Below, in pieces: positions 5,017 to 5,454 of a DNA stretch of 5,454 nt. How positions within the stretch are numbered: position 1 is the stretch's first letter; the number at the start of each line of letters is the position of its first letter. The notes below the pieces were generated by a model that saw only the letters and a list, made by a program, of their open reading frames with translations, searched no databases and had not been told where the DNA came from. The DNA is from Alphaproteobacteria bacterium (GTDB lineage: Bacteria > Pseudomonadota > Alphaproteobacteria > Sphingomonadales > Emcibacteraceae): positions 1 to 5,454 of the forward strand of contig NVTJ01000133.1 in assembly GCA_002401545.1 (NCBI GenBank), read 5' to 3'. The position numbers and the translations under genes are program-made.

Positions 5017-5454
5017 ATGATTGAAATATTAAGCATGCTAGGTTTGATTGGAGGGCTGTCATTACTCATATTCCTCACTATTCGCGGCATGAATGTGATG
5101 ATTGCCGGACCATTATCGGCGCTTTTTGTCGCCATGATGAGCGGCCTTGCTCTGTTCCCCCAGCTTGCAGACCCCGGACAGGCCGATTATGTGGCCAGTT
5201 ATATGGGGGGCTTTTCCGGCTTTATATTTTCCTGGTTCCCCATTTTCATCCTGGGAGCTATTTTTGGCAAGGTTATGGAGGACTGCGGGGCGGCGGACAG
5301 TATTTCCCACTGGATCGTCGGCAAACTGGGCCTGAAGCATGCGGTCTTTGCCATTGTTGCCGCCTGTGCGGTGATGACATATGGCGGGGTCAGCCTGTTT
5401 GTGGTGGCTTTTTCCGTCTACCCCATGGCGCTCAGCCTGTTTAAACAGGCCAAT
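5017..5454 (+). CDS. GntP-family inner-membrane permease, 3' end cut off by the window edge
   Basis: Proton-coupled carboxylate symporter; family members carry gluconate, other sugar acids, D-serine or 3-hydroxybutyrate. The 146 visible residues begin MIEILSMLGLIGGLSLLIFL, a first membrane segment (about 5-22), then RGMNVMIAGPLSALFVAMMSG (about 23-43), a segment around 66-86 and another at about 108-133. Family-typical stretches are GAIFGKVMEDCGAADSIS (80-97) and MTYGGVSLFVVAFSVYP (120-136); the latter recalls the hydroxybutyrate and gluconate branch. Members usually have about 440-470 residues, so roughly two thirds is missing. ATG 5017 is chosen because it gives the complete first segment and has GGGA 5 bases upstream. 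It is divergent from the TonB-dependent receptor, which suggests, but does not show, a shared substrate route or regulator. The exact substrate cannot be assigned. Confidence 0.88.
   Translation, partial: MIEILSMLGLIGGLSLLIFLTIRGMNVMIAGPLSALFVAMMSGLALFPQLADPGQADYVASYMGGFSGFIFSWFPIFILGAIFGKVMEDCGAADSISHWIVGKLGLKHAVFAIVAACAVMTYGGVSLFVVAFSVYPMALSLFKQAN
5028..5044 (-). repeat. Right arm of spaced inverted repeat, inside the permease gene
   Basis: AGCATGCTAGGTT (5032-5044) is the exact reverse complement of 4881-4893. It falls in codons 4-10 of the permease. The two AGCATGCT cores are 146 bases apart, close to 14 helical turns. Whether it is an operator or chance is not known. Confidence 0.55.

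Noticed and set aside
5032..5044. End of a mobile element or attachment site, suggested by the inverted repeat
   Set aside because: The roughly 130 bases between the arms hold no transposase, the right arm lies inside a normal coding sequence, and no target duplication is visible. A regulatory or chance origin fits better.
5113..5340. Minus-strand 75-residue frame and plus-strand 62-residue frame in the GntP region
   Set aside because: Both overlap the permease frame, whose hydrophobic segments and family motifs are clear. The overlapping frames are low-complexity shadows.
1..5454. CRISPR arrays, tRNA or rRNA genes, phage or toxin-antitoxin systems
   Set aside because: I looked on both strands and saw no regularly spaced repeats, RNA-gene signatures or defence genes. 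The window reads as ordinary transport and housekeeping content.

Overview
The window holds four genes in a bacterial layout. Three are on the minus strand: a truncated secreted alpha-carbonic anhydrase, an NhaA Na+/H+ antiporter, and a TonB-dependent outer-membrane receptor. One is on the plus strand and runs off the right edge: a GntP-family permease. A TonB-dependent receptor and a secreted carbonic anhydrase imply a Gram-negative cell. The NhaA N-terminus (FIHRQTTSG), the receptor's N-terminal style (ITVTARRRSESLLDVPIAVTAF) and the acidic receptor loops suggest a marine or salt-exposed proteobacterium, most likely an alphaproteobacterium. That placement comes from recalled family resemblance, not a search.

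Left part (1-2129). The carbonic anhydrase gene (starting at TTG 613) lies about 110 bases downstream of nhaA on the same strand. A good sigma70-like promoter lies in that gap, so the enzyme can be expressed on its own, but no convincing terminator separates the two genes and read-through is possible. Both products fit ion and pH balance at the inner membrane and periplasm: NhaA brings in protons and expels Na+, and the anhydrase interconverts CO2 and bicarbonate plus H+ in the periplasm.

Middle (2130-2494). This is an AT-rich noncoding gap. It contains a candidate extended -10 promoter for nhaA and, just after the receptor stop codon, two hairpins in tandem; the second has a T-tract and is a clear intrinsic terminator.

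Right part (2495-5454). The 772-residue receptor starts at a TTG codon with a well-placed Shine-Dalgarno. It is transcribed divergently from the GntP-type permease across a roughly 200-base region. That region carries a widely spaced inverted repeat (one arm upstream of the receptor, the other in the first codons of the permease) and a small palindrome in the permease leader. A plausible but unproven reading is a co-regulated uptake pair: the receptor carries a compound across the outer membrane and the permease carries it, or a derivative such as a sugar acid or hydroxy acid, across the inner membrane.

I see no tRNA, rRNA, CRISPR array, insertion sequence, phage gene or recognisable new system. 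The most interesting points are the divergent-region repeats, the non-ATG starts, the calcium-type loop in the receptor, and the NhaA and carbonic anhydrase pairing.
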